NCBI GenBank assembly: GCA_019689615.1
Contig: JADGHD010000246.1
Span: 1-7,326, forward strand
Reading direction: 5' to 3'
DNA from: Frankia sp.
Lineage (GTDB): Bacteria > Actinomycetota > Actinomycetes > Frankiales > Frankiaceae
Length of the DNA: 7,326 bases
Shown here: positions 1 through 6,140 of the stretch, piece after piece
How positions within the stretch are numbered: position 1 is the first letter of the stretch
How the letters are laid out: every line of letters begins with the position of its first letter
Made by a program: the position numbers and the translations under genes
The notes under the pieces: model-generated
The model's input: only the letters and a program-made list of their open reading frames with translations
The model's database searches: none
What the model was told of the DNA's origin: nothing

Positions 1-1
1 G

Positions 2-325
2 GCCGTCGACGATGCCAGCACCACGCCAGCCGCGGCCCGGGCGGTGCCGCCCGCGGGCCCGCCGCGCCAGCGGGCGGCGGCCCAGGAGGCGCCGGGCCGG
101 CCGGTGACGGCGACGGCGGCCGTACCCACGCCGGTGGGGGCGCCGGCGGAGGTGGCCGCCGCGCCCGGGACGGCCGCGGGCGGGCCACCACGCCAGGCCG
201 ACGACACGCGTGGGCCGGAAGCCGAGCGCGGAGCCGCCGCACACCTAGGCTCGATCACCGAAGGTAATCGTTCGGACACGAATACCGGTGGCGTCTTTCC
301 GGACCGGAGGTCGACGGCGCGATGA
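2..325 (+). CDS. Possible 3' end of an upstream gene (Ala/Pro-rich tail), partial
   Basis: This frame is open from the left edge and stops at a TGA (323-325) that overlaps the next gene's ATG by 4 bases, the same junction style seen further down the cassette. Over 2-247 its third codon positions are almost all G or C (about 72 of 82 by my count). The peptide is a low-complexity Ala/Pro/Gly/Arg tail with no domain. From about 248 on the G/C third-position bias collapses (8 of the last 25 codons end in A or T), so the last part may not be truly coding. An alternative of similar weight is a minus-strand gene reading leftward from about 258 (GTG). That frame is also open to the edge and comparably G/C-ended, and it would make 241-321 a divergent promoter region. 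Neither reading has a recognisable domain or a convincing ribosome binding site. Confidence 0.3.
   Translation, partial: AVDDASTTPAAARAVPPAGPPRQRAAAQEAPGRPVTATAAVPTPVGAPAEVAAAPGTAAGGPPRQADDTRGPEAERGAAAHLGSITEGNRSDTNTGGVFPDRRSTAR
241..321 (+). promoter_or_regulatory. AT-richer leader before the glycan cassette, candidate promoter region
   Basis: Bases 241-300 contain 27 A/T of 60, about 45 %, far above the surrounding DNA. The segment sits directly before the first confident gene. It carries small inverted repeats: CCGAA (258-262) with TTCGG (271-275) across an 8-base loop, and CCGGT at about 285 with ACCGG at about 304. A GGAGG ribosome binding site lies at 306-310, 11 bases before the ATG at 322. 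I see no convincing -35/-10 pair, so the promoter role is inferred from position and composition only. Confidence 0.3.
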
Positions 326-2016
326 GCCTGCCGCACAACACCCGGGCCCCCCGGGTGCTGCTGGTCACCCACTACTTCCCCCCAGAGATCGGCGCGCCGC
401 AGGCGCGGCTGTCGGAGACCGCGCGGGCGTGGGCCGCGGCCGGGCTCGACGTCACCGTCCTGACCGGGATGCCCAACCACCCGACCGGCGTCGTGCCGCC
501 CGCCTACCGGGGGGCGCTGCGCCGGGTGGAGCGGGTCGACGGCTACCGGGTGGTGCGGACCTGGCTGTACGCCACGCCGAACGAGGGCGTGGCCCGCCGG
601 ACGCTCGGCCACCTGTCGTTCATGGCGAGCTCGGTGCTGCTCGGTCGGCGGCTGGCCGGGCCGGCGGACGTCGTCGTGGTCTCCTCGCCGACGTTCTTCT
701 CGCTCGGGTCGGCGTGGCTGCTCGCCCGGCTGCGGCGGGCGCGGCTGGTGGTCGAGGTCCGTGACCTGTGGCCGGCGATCTTCGTCGAGCTCGGGGTGCT
801 CACGAACCGCCGGGTGATCGCCGCGCTGGAGCGCCTGGAGCTGGCCGCCTACCGGGCGGCGGACGCGGTGGTCACGGTCACCGATGGGTTCCGCGACAAC
901 ATCGTCGGCCGCGGGATCCCGGCGGCCAAGGTGCACGTCATCCCGAACGGCGTCGACCTGACCCGCTTCGCGCCGCCGTGGGACTCCCCGGCCCGCTTCG
1001 CGCCGCCGTGGGACTCCCCGGCCCGCGCGACGCAGGAGCGGGAGCTGGCCGAGCGGGTCCAGGCCACCCGCACCCGGCTGGGCGCCAAGCCAGGCCAGAC
1101 GCTGGTCGTCTACATCGGGGCGCACGGGATCTCGCAGGGGCTGACCTCGGTCGCGGACGCCGCCGCGCTGCTGGCCGACGAGCCGGTGCGGTTCGCCTTC
1201 ATCGGCGATGGCGCTGACCGGGACCGGCTGGTCGCCCACGTCGCCCGGCTCGGCCTGCGCAACACCAGCCTGCTGCCGGCGGTCGAGCGGGCGGAGGTGG
1301 CCGACGTGCTGGCCGCCGCGGACGTCTGCCTGGTGCCGCTGCGCGCGGTGCCGCTGTTCGACACGTTCATCCCGTCGAAGATGTTCGAGATGCTGGCCGC
1401 GGGCCGGCCGGTGATCGGCTCCGTACGCGGCGAGGCGGCCCGGATCCTCACCGCCGCCGGGGCGGTCGTCGTGCCGCCAGAGGAGCCGGCGGCGCTGGCG
1501 GAGGCGATCCGCGCGCTGGCCGCCGACCCGGCGAAGCGGGCGAGGATGGCCCGGGTCGGCCGCGCCTACGTCGAGCGGCACTTCGACCGCGCCGCGCTCG
1601 CCGAGCGCTACCGCCGCCTGCTGCTGTCCGTCCTCGGCCACACCACCCCCGAGGACGACGCCCGGCCCGGCGCTGACGTCGCACAGGCAATCGCTGACGT
1701 CGCCCACGCGGGCGCTCGCGTCGCCCGGGCCGGCGCTCGCGTCACCCGGCCCGGCGCGGACGTTGCCCAGGCGGACGCTGACGTCGCCCAGGCGGGCGCT
1801 GATGTGGCGGGGGCGCGGGACGACGTGGCCGCGCGGCCGGAGACGGCCGAGCCCGACGACGTGGACCCGCCGACGGTGCCCACGGACCTGTCCGAGATCG
1901 CGCAGGCGTCGGCCGCGCTCGAGGCCGGCGCGGTGCCCGAGCAGCCGGGCCGGGACGACGACGGGGCCGGGCCCCGGCTCACCGCCGGCCCGACCGGCCA
2001 GGCGGCCGGGCGATGA
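322..2016 (+). CDS. Glycosyltransferase family 4, WbuB-like, with repeat-bearing C-terminal tail
   Basis: The 564-residue product is a GT-B fold glycosyltransferase of the GT4 WbuB-like group, which transfers a sugar from an activated donor to a growing glycan at the inner face of the membrane. Residues 11-25 (RVLLVTHYFPPEIGA) are the typical N-terminal strand and donor/acceptor loop. TVLTGMPNHPTG (45-56), RDLWPAIFVELG (147-158) and HVIPNGVDLTRF (205-216) follow in family order. The C-terminal nucleotide-sugar domain begins near 260 (LVVYIGAHG) and includes IPSKMFEMLAAGRPVIGSV (350-368), where E356 matches the second Glu of the usual E-x7-E motif; the first Glu is not obvious. The catalytic part ends near 440. 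Residues 441-564 are an added acidic, Ala-rich tail containing seven 7-residue repeats (450-498). Residues 216-235 are an exact duplication of RFAPPWDSPA. The ATG at 322 is preceded by GGAGG 11 bases upstream, and the protein begins only a few residues before the conserved core. Substrate is unknown; homology to the L-FucNAc transferase WbuB does not fix the sugar. Confidence 0.93.
   Translation: MSLPHNTRAPRVLLVTHYFPPEIGAPQARLSETARAWAAAGLDVTVLTGMPNHPTGVVPPAYRGALRRVERVDGYRVVRTWLYATPNEGVARRTLGHLSFMASSVLLGRRLAGPADVVVVSSPTFFSLGSAWLLARLRRARLVVEVRDLWPAIFVELGVLTNRRVIAALERLELAAYRAADAVVTVTDGFRDNIVGRGIPAAKVHVIPNGVDLTRFAPPWDSPARFAPPWDSPARATQERELAERVQATRTRLGAKPGQTLVVYIGAHGISQGLTSVADAAALLADEPVRFAFIGDGADRDRLVAHVARLGLRNTSLLPAVERAEVADVLAAADVCLVPLRAVPLFDTFIPSKMFEMLAAGRPVIGSVRGEAARILTAAGAVVVPPEEPAALAEAIRALAADPAKRARMARVGRAYVERHFDRAALAERYRRLLLSVLGHTTPEDDARPGADVAQAIADVAHAGARVARAGARVTRPGADVAQADADVAQAGADVAGARDDVAARPETAEPDDVDPPTVPTDLSEIAQASAALEAGAVPEQPGRDDDGAGPRLTAGPTGQAAGR
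962..1026 (+). repeat. Exact 30-bp tandem duplication inside the glycosyltransferase gene
   Basis: Bases 962-991 are repeated without mismatch at 992-1021, and the identity continues for 5 more bases to 1026. The period of 30 keeps the frame and doubles RFAPPWDSPA (residues 216-225 and 226-235), just after the IPNGVD motif that starts the linker between the two Rossmann domains. The absence of even synonymous differences points to a recent duplication or to an assembly duplication. Confidence 0.95.
1669..1815 (+). repeat. Seven-copy 21-bp repeat coding for a G-A-D/R-V-A-x-A heptapeptide
   Basis: Seven consecutive 21-base units encode GADVAQA, IADVAHA, GARVARA, GARVTRP, GADVAQA, DADVAQA and GADVAGA (residues 450-498 of the first glycosyltransferase). 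Six of seven units use the codon GCT at position 2, a T-ending codon unusual in this G/C-ending gene, which suggests spread of a DNA unit rather than convergent protein selection. With Val as heptad position a and Ala as d the pattern would suit a small coiled coil, but the frequent Gly lowers helix propensity, so the structure is uncertain. Confidence 0.9.
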
Positions 2017-3013
2017 GGCTCCTGGTCACCGGCGGCAGCGGGTTCCTCGGCCGCCGGGTGGTGGCCACCGCGCTGGCCCAGGGCGACGAGGTGGTGGGGC
2101 TCGCCCGCTCGGCCGCGGCGGCGGACGCGTTGCGCCGGCTCGGCGCCCCGGGGGGGCCCCGCCCCCCCGGGGCCCCCCCCGCGCCGCGGGGGCGGGGGGC
2201 GGGGGGCGCCGGCGCGCGGCCGCGGCCGTCCACGGCGACCTCGGCGACCCGACGGCGACGAAGGCGGCGTTCGCGGCTGCCGGCGCGGATGCGCTGCTGA
2301 ACCTGGCCTCGCTGGGGTTCGGCCACGCCGGCACGATCGTCGAGGCCACCCGGGCGGCCGGGCTGCGCCGGGCGGTGTTCGTGTCCACGACGGCGGTGAC
2401 CACCACGCTCGACGCGCCGTCGAAGCGGGTGCGGCTGGCGGCCGAGGAGACGATCAGGGCCAGCGGGCTGGACTGGACGATCGTGCGGCCGACGATGATC
2501 TACGGCGGGCCGGACGACCGGAACATGTGCCGGCTGCTGGCGCTGCTGCGCCGCTGCCCGGTGGTGCCGCTGCCCGGCGGCGGGCACGGCCTGCACCAGC
2601 CGGTCCACGTCGAGGACCTGGCCGAGCTGCTGGTGCGGGCCGTCCGCTCGCCGGTGGCCGTCGGCCGCCGCTACGACGCGGCCGGGCCGGCGCCGCTGCC
2701 GCTGCGGGAGCTGGTCACCGAGGCCGCTGCGGCGTTGGGCCGGCGGGTGACGCTGGTGCCGGTGCCGCTGCGGCCGACGATCCGGCTGCTCGAGCTCGCC
2801 GAGCGGCTGCCGGCGCCGTCGGCCCGCGGTTCCGCCGGCACCTCGGCGAGCCCCGCCACCCGCCGGCCGCGCCGGCGGCGGATCAGCGCCGAGCAGGTCG
2901 CGCGGCTGGCCGAGGACAAGGCGTTCTCGATCGAGGCCGCCGTGGCCGACCTCGGCTACGCGCCACGCCCGTTCGCCGAGGGGATCAGGCAGCAGGTAGC
3001 GGGCGGGCGATGA
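2013..3013 (+). CDS. NAD(P)-dependent epimerase/dehydratase (atypical extended SDR), frameshifted as sequenced
   Basis: The product is a Rossmann-fold SDR enzyme, likely acting on a nucleotide sugar or sugar intermediate of the same pathway. The first part (frame from ATG 2013) has the dinucleotide-binding motif TGGSGFLG (residues 6-13) and reads to LRRLGA, ending near 2147. The second part, shifted in frame, resumes at about 2219-2228 with AVHGDLGDP and continues through NLASLGFGHAG, VSTTAVTT (2381-2404), APSK (2414-2425), RPTMIYGGPDDRNM (about 2486-2527) and LHQPVHVEDLAELLV to the TGA at 3011-3013. Between them lies an 88-base block with no A or T that matches nothing expected: the family normally has only a few residues between LGA and GDL. 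No canonical YxxxK is seen, as in many atypical SDRs. A 4-base ATGA overlap joins it to the gene before and to the one after. There is no strong ribosome binding site, so translation probably depends on coupling. Conserved motifs on both sides suggest a functional gene with a damaged or misread stretch, but a true pseudogene is possible. Confidence 0.85.
2141..2228. repeat. 88-base pure G/C low-complexity block that breaks the SDR reading frame
   Basis: No A or T occurs from 2141 to 2228. The block holds runs G7 (2150-2156), C7 (2162-2168), C8 (2173-2180), G5 (2188-2192), G6 (2194-2199) and G6 (2201-2206). The upstream and downstream halves of the epimerase are in different frames on either side. 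About 70 bases exceed what the protein family needs here. Mis-assembly or consensus failure across hard-to-sequence DNA is my preferred explanation; a real insertion is the alternative. Confidence 0.9.
2145..2173. repeat. Perfect 12-bp G/C inverted repeat
   Basis: Arms 2145-2156 and 2162-2173 are perfectly complementary around a 5-base loop (2157-2161), all G/C. Such a hairpin would stall polymerases in sequencing and perhaps in the cell. It lies inside a coding region and lacks a T-tract, so I do not call it a terminator. Confidence 0.85.
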
Positions 3014-5028
3014 GGACGACGGCGGTCATCGTCCACTGGGGCGCCGTCGAGCCGACCGTGCGGCTGGCCCAGCGGCTCGACCGGCTGGCCCGGCTGAGCG
3101 ACCTGGTGGTGGTCGCCAACGACGACGGCGCCCGGCCGGACGGCCTGCCCCAGCGGGCCGGCTGGCTGGTGCCCGGCCGCAACCTCGGGTTCGCCGGCGG
3201 GTTCCGGTTCGGCGCGGACGCCCGCCGGGACGCCGACGCCTTCCTGCTGCTCAACAACGACGTGTGGCTGCCGGAGCCGACCTTCGACGCCTGCCTCGAC
3301 CTGCTCGCCCAGCCGGGGGTCGGGATCGTCGGGCCGACGCTGGTCGACGCCGACGGGATCCACCCCGGCCCGCGCCGGCTGACCGCGCTGTACACGCTGC
3401 CGCGCCGGCAGCGCTGGGGCGGGCCACCGGCGCCGGCCGACGTCGAGTTCGTCACCGGGTCGGTGCTGTTCCTGCGGGCCGAGTGCCACCGGCTGGTGCC
3501 GATGGACACCCGCTACTTCCTCGGCCACGAGGACGCCGACCTGGCCCGCCGGGCCCGGGCGGCCGGCTGGCGGGTGATGGTCAGCCCGTACCAGGCCTGG
3601 CACGCCGGCGGGGAGAGCACCCCGGGCAACACGTCCGCGTACTACCGGGTGCGCAACCGGATCTGGTTCGCCCGGGTCCACGGCCGGCGCTGGCAGGCGG
3701 CGGCCGTGGCGCTGTGCCTGGCCGGCTACACGCTGCCCCGGGCCGCCGCGTCCGACCTGCTGCGCGGGCGCGGGGTGGCCCGCTGCCGGTTCGCCTGGCA
3801 CGGCCTGTTCGACGGGGTCGGCCCGCTGCCACCGCGCGACCGGCCGCACCCGGACGAGCCGCGCACCGCCCGCTGGGAGCGCGCCGCCCGCGCGGCGCGC
3901 CACCGCCACCGCGACCTGACCCACCCGCCCGGACCGGCCACCAGGGCCGGCCCGGGCACGCTGTCCCCCCATCCGACCGGAGGAGCCCACGTGACCAGCC
4001 CAGCAGTAGCGACAGCCGAGTCGGGGGGCCCGGCCAAGGCGACCGCACCCGCGCCGCCAGCACCCAGGACAGGAGAATCCGGCCCGTCACCGGCCGTGGG
4101 CGAGCCCGCCGCGGCCGCTGGCCGGGCCACCGGCCGACGGGCCGCCCGCCGCCGCATCGGGGCGGCGCTCGCCCACCGCGGCGCCCAGGCCGGGCTGCTG
4201 GCCAGCGACCTGCGCCGGATCAACGCCGTGGCCGGGCCGGCCGCGGCCGCGGTGTTCGCGGCGGCGGTAACCCGGCACGCCCCGACGGTGGCCCGCACCG
4301 GCCGCCTCGACGCCGCCGACCGGGCGATGGCCGTCGGCCGCTGGTGGACCTTCCGCCCGCTGCCGGGGGTGCGGGTGCGACTGCCCGGCACGGCGTTCGG
4401 CGGCGCCCGGGAGATGTACTGCCGCGGCGTCTACACCGCCCGGCCCGGCTACGCGCCGGCCCCCGGCGAGAGCGTGGTCGACCTGGGAGCGAACCAGGGG
4501 CTGTTCAGCCTGCTCGCGGCGGCCGCCGGGGCGAGCCGGGTGCTCGCGGTCGAGGCGCAGCGGGCGTTCGCCGGCCAGCTGGCGGCGCACGCCACCGCCA
4601 ACGGCTGCGCCGGGCGGATCGAGCTGGTCCACGCGTTGGTCGGGGCGGGCAGCGGGGTGCTCTCCGACCCGGCGGCCCGGGTCGCCGCCACCCACTGGGC
4701 CGGCGACGTGCCCGAGCTGACCATCGCCGAGCTGCTCGACGGGCACGGGCTGGGGCATGTCGACCTGATGAAGATCGACATCGAGGGCTCGGAGTTCGCG
4801 CTGTTCGCCGAGCCGGGCTGGCTGGACCGGGTGGGCCGGATCGTGATGGAGGTCCACCCGCAGCACGGCGACCCGGCGGCGCTGCGCCGGGTCCTGGACG
4901 AGCACGGGTTCACCAGCGTCCTGCTGGACAACGGGCTGTGCCCGACCCCGTCGCTGGCCGGCGCCAGCTCCGGCTACCTCTACGCCCGCCGGGCCGCCCC
5001 GGGCGGGCCGGCCGGAGGGGCGCCATGA
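3010..5028 (+). CDS. Glycosyltransferase family 2 (WbbL/rhamnosyltransferase-like) reading in frame into an FkbM methyltransferase
   Basis: As written, one 672-residue frame runs from an ATG that overlaps the SDR stop (ATGA, 3010-3013). Residues 1 to about 270 are a GT-A fold GT2 enzyme: AVIVHW (5-10), VVVANDDG (33-40), the nucleotide-binding GRNLGFAGG (56-64), LLLNNDVWLP (79-88) with the metal-binding Asn-Asn-Asp variant of DxD, FVTGSVLFLRAE (147-158), and YFLGHEDADLARRARAAGW (169-187) with the acidic acceptor/catalytic region. This order is that of the WbbL-like GT2 group, which adds rhamnose or a similar sugar to surface glycans; the exact sugar is not determined. Residues 271-327 are a Pro/Arg/His-rich tail. 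From residue 328 a methyltransferase follows without a stop. Whether this is one bifunctional protein or two genes is open: residue 328 is a GTG with a strong ribosome binding site, and losing one C from the C6 run at 3965-3970 would end the GT2 at TGA 3992-3994, in a GTGA overlap. No strong ribosome binding site precedes 3010, consistent with coupling to the SDR gene. Confidence 0.85.
   Translation: MRTTAVIVHWGAVEPTVRLAQRLDRLARLSDLVVVANDDGARPDGLPQRAGWLVPGRNLGFAGGFRFGADARRDADAFLLLNNDVWLPEPTFDACLDLLAQPGVGIVGPTLVDADGIHPGPRRLTALYTLPRRQRWGGPPAPADVEFVTGSVLFLRAECHRLVPMDTRYFLGHEDADLARRARAAGWRVMVSPYQAWHAGGESTPGNTSAYYRVRNRIWFARVHGRRWQAAAVALCLAGYTLPRAAASDLLRGRGVARCRFAWHGLFDGVGPLPPRDRPHPDEPRTARWERAARAARHRHRDLTHPPGPATRAGPGTLSPHPTGGAHVTSPAVATAESGGPAKATAPAPPAPRTGESGPSPAVGEPAAAAGRATGRRAARRRIGAALAHRGAQAGLLASDLRRINAVAGPAAAAVFAAAVTRHAPTVARTGRLDAADRAMAVGRWWTFRPLPGVRVRLPGTAFGGAREMYCRGVYTARPGYAPAPGESVVDLGANQGLFSLLAAAAGASRVLAVEAQRAFAGQLAAHATANGCAGRIELVHALVGAGSGVLSDPAARVAATHWAGDVPELTIAELLDGHGLGHVDLMKIDIEGSEFALFAEPGWLDRVGRIVMEVHPQHGDPAALRRVLDEHGFTSVLLDNGLCPTPSLAGASSGYLYARRAAPGGPAGGAP
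3979..3984 (+). promoter_or_regulatory. Shine-Dalgarno sequence GGAGGA for an internal GTG start at 3991
   Basis: GGAGGA lies 6 bases before a GTG at 3991, the same layout as the GGAGG sites before the ATG at 5025 (5014-5018, 6-base gap) and the ATG at 6137 (6125-6129, 7-base gap). It sits in the low-complexity region between the GT2 and the methyltransferase domains, which argues that the methyltransferase is started separately. Confidence 0.7.
3991..5028 (+). CDS. FkbM-family SAM-dependent methyltransferase (probable separate start)
   Basis: Taken from the GTG at 3991, the protein is 345 residues. Family members transfer a methyl group from S-adenosylmethionine to a hydroxyl, in this setting probably on a sugar of the glycan. 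The SAM-binding motif I is ESVVDLGANQGLFSLLAA (160-177), followed by the acidic end of strand 2, VLAVEAQ (184-190). The FkbM signature VDLMKIDIEGSEFALF (257-272) and IVMEVHP (284-290) follow, and the C terminus has the usual GYLYARR. Residues 1 to about 50 are a Pro/Ala-rich, likely disordered leader, and 51-150 are a helical lead-in of unknown role. The start choice rests on the GGAGGA site 6 bases upstream; the frame itself is open further up through the GT2 gene, so a fused product cannot be excluded. The stop overlaps the next ATG (ATGA, 5025-5028). Methyl-capping of the chain or decoration of one residue are both possible roles. Confidence 0.75.
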   Translation: MTSPAVATAESGGPAKATAPAPPAPRTGESGPSPAVGEPAAAAGRATGRRAARRRIGAALAHRGAQAGLLASDLRRINAVAGPAAAAVFAAAVTRHAPTVARTGRLDAADRAMAVGRWWTFRPLPGVRVRLPGTAFGGAREMYCRGVYTARPGYAPAPGESVVDLGANQGLFSLLAAAAGASRVLAVEAQRAFAGQLAAHATANGCAGRIELVHALVGAGSGVLSDPAARVAATHWAGDVPELTIAELLDGHGLGHVDLMKIDIEGSEFALFAEPGWLDRVGRIVMEVHPQHGDPAALRRVLDEHGFTSVLLDNGLCPTPSLAGASSGYLYARRAAPGGPAGGAP

Positions 5029-6140
5029 CGGCCCCGGCGAACCGGCCCGCCGCCAGCGGGGCGCCGGTGCTGGTCGACTGCGCCGGGGCGCTGATGGGCG
5101 GGGCGCTGCGGTTCCTCACCGAGCTGGACGGCTACCTGGCGGGCGACCCGGCGCGGGCGGACGGCGTCCGGCTGATCGGCCGGGGCCGGCGGCTGGACGC
5201 ACGGTGGCTGGCCACCCGGGAACGACAGGGCACCCGCCGGCGCGCCGTCGCGCTGAACAACATCGGGTTCGTCACCGGCCGGGGCGAGCGCTGGGTGCTG
5301 ATGCGCAACATGCTGCACGTGCTGCGCCCGGGCGAGGCCGCGGCGCTGCCCGGCGGGCTGCCGCGCCGGGCAGCGGCCAGCGCGGCGCTGGCCCGCGCGG
5401 CGGCGCGGCGCGCCGACGTGGTGGTCGTGCCGACGAGCGAGATGGCCGCGCGCGTCGCGGTCGCGGTCCCGGGCGTCGCCCACCGGCTGGTGGTGCGGCC
5501 GCACCCGCTGTCGATGCCGACACCGGTGCCGGCCGACGACCGGGTGACCGGGCGGCTGCTGTGCCCGGTGCTGTTCTCCCGGTTCAAGGCGATGGGGCCG
5601 CTGCTGCGGCTCGCCGACGCCGCGGCGGCCCAGGTCGCGGCCGACACCGGGCTGCCGGTGGAGATCGTCGTCACCGCCACCGAGCAGGAGGCGGCCGCCG
5701 AGGAGCTGGCCGGCGCCGCCCGGCTGCGCCTCGTCGGCCGGCTGTCGCCGGCTGCCCTCGAGCGCGAGCAGCGCCGCTGCCAGGCACTGCTGTACCCGAC
5801 CCGGCTGGAGTCGTTCGGCTACCCGCTGGCCGAGGCCCGGCTGGCCGGCCTGCCGGTCGTGGCTCTCGGCAGCGCCCGCAACCGGGAGGTCGCCGGGCCG
5901 GTGCTCGTCCCGTACGAGCGCGAGGACGTCGACGCGATCGCCGCGGCGGTGCGCACCGCGCTGATCAGGCCGCCGCGCCACGAACGCGGGAACCCGTTCG
6001 ACCCGGTCGGCTACTTCGACTGGCTGCTCGACCGGCCCGGGGCCGCCCCATGGCCGCCCCCGACGCGCGTGGCCCGCCCGGCGCCGCCACAGGCCACAGC
6101 GCCCGGCGCCGCCCTGCCCACGACGGAGGCCGCCCCATGA
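5025..6140 (+). CDS. Glycosyltransferase family 4 (GT-B fold)
   Basis: The 371-residue product is a retaining-type GT4 glycosyltransferase, the second of that family in the cassette and not close to the first. The N-terminal domain starts with PVLVDCAGALMGGALRFLTEL (14-34), whose Gly-rich loop is expected for acceptor and donor contact. A 66-98 segment (RERQGT to NMLH) and DVVVVPTSEMAARV (131-144) follow, the latter marking the end of the first Rossmann domain. The second domain holds VLFSRFKAMGPL (182-193), RLRLVGRLS (233-241) and ESFGYPLAEARLAGLPVV (262-279), giving the E-x7-E pair E262/E270 that binds the nucleotide sugar. The last 35 residues are a Pro/Ala-rich tail. The ATG overlaps the methyltransferase stop and has GGAGG 6 bases upstream. 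The open frame extends far upstream of 5025, but there it is only the shadow of the preceding genes. Sugar specificity is unknown. Confidence 0.9.
   Translation: MTAPANRPAASGAPVLVDCAGALMGGALRFLTELDGYLAGDPARADGVRLIGRGRRLDARWLATRERQGTRRRAVALNNIGFVTGRGERWVLMRNMLHVLRPGEAAALPGGLPRRAAASAALARAAARRADVVVVPTSEMAARVAVAVPGVAHRLVVRPHPLSMPTPVPADDRVTGRLLCPVLFSRFKAMGPLLRLADAAAAQVAADTGLPVEIVVTATEQEAAAEELAGAARLRLVGRLSPAALEREQRRCQALLYPTRLESFGYPLAEARLAGLPVVALGSARNREVAGPVLVPYEREDVDAIAAAVRTALIRPPRHERGNPFDPVGYFDWLLDRPGAAPWPPPTRVARPAPPQATAPGAALPTTEAAP

Noticed and set aside
1669..1815. Regular 21-bp repeats considered as a CRISPR-like array
   Set aside because: The units are directly adjacent with no spacers, keep an open reading frame and diverge from each other, so they are a coding minisatellite.
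1763..2012. Upstream extension of the frame used by the second half of the SDR
   Set aside because: It overlaps the tail of the first glycosyltransferase out of frame and is Arg/Pro-rich; the true SDR start with the Gly-rich motif is at 2013 in another frame.
2145..2173. G/C hairpin considered as a transcription terminator
   Set aside because: It is inside the SDR coding sequence, has no following T-run, and the coupled genes downstream need read-through.
2956..3990. Long minus-strand open frame of 344 codons opposite the GT2 gene
   Set aside because: It is the antisense of a gene with clear GT2 motifs; its peptide is Arg/Gly/Pro/Val-rich without domains, as expected for a shadow frame in very GC-rich DNA.
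3264..5024. Upstream extension of the frame used by the second GT4 gene
   Set aside because: The extension is Arg/Pro/Gly-rich and lies over the GT2 and FkbM genes in another frame; the ATG at 5025 has a good ribosome binding site and starts at the conserved core.
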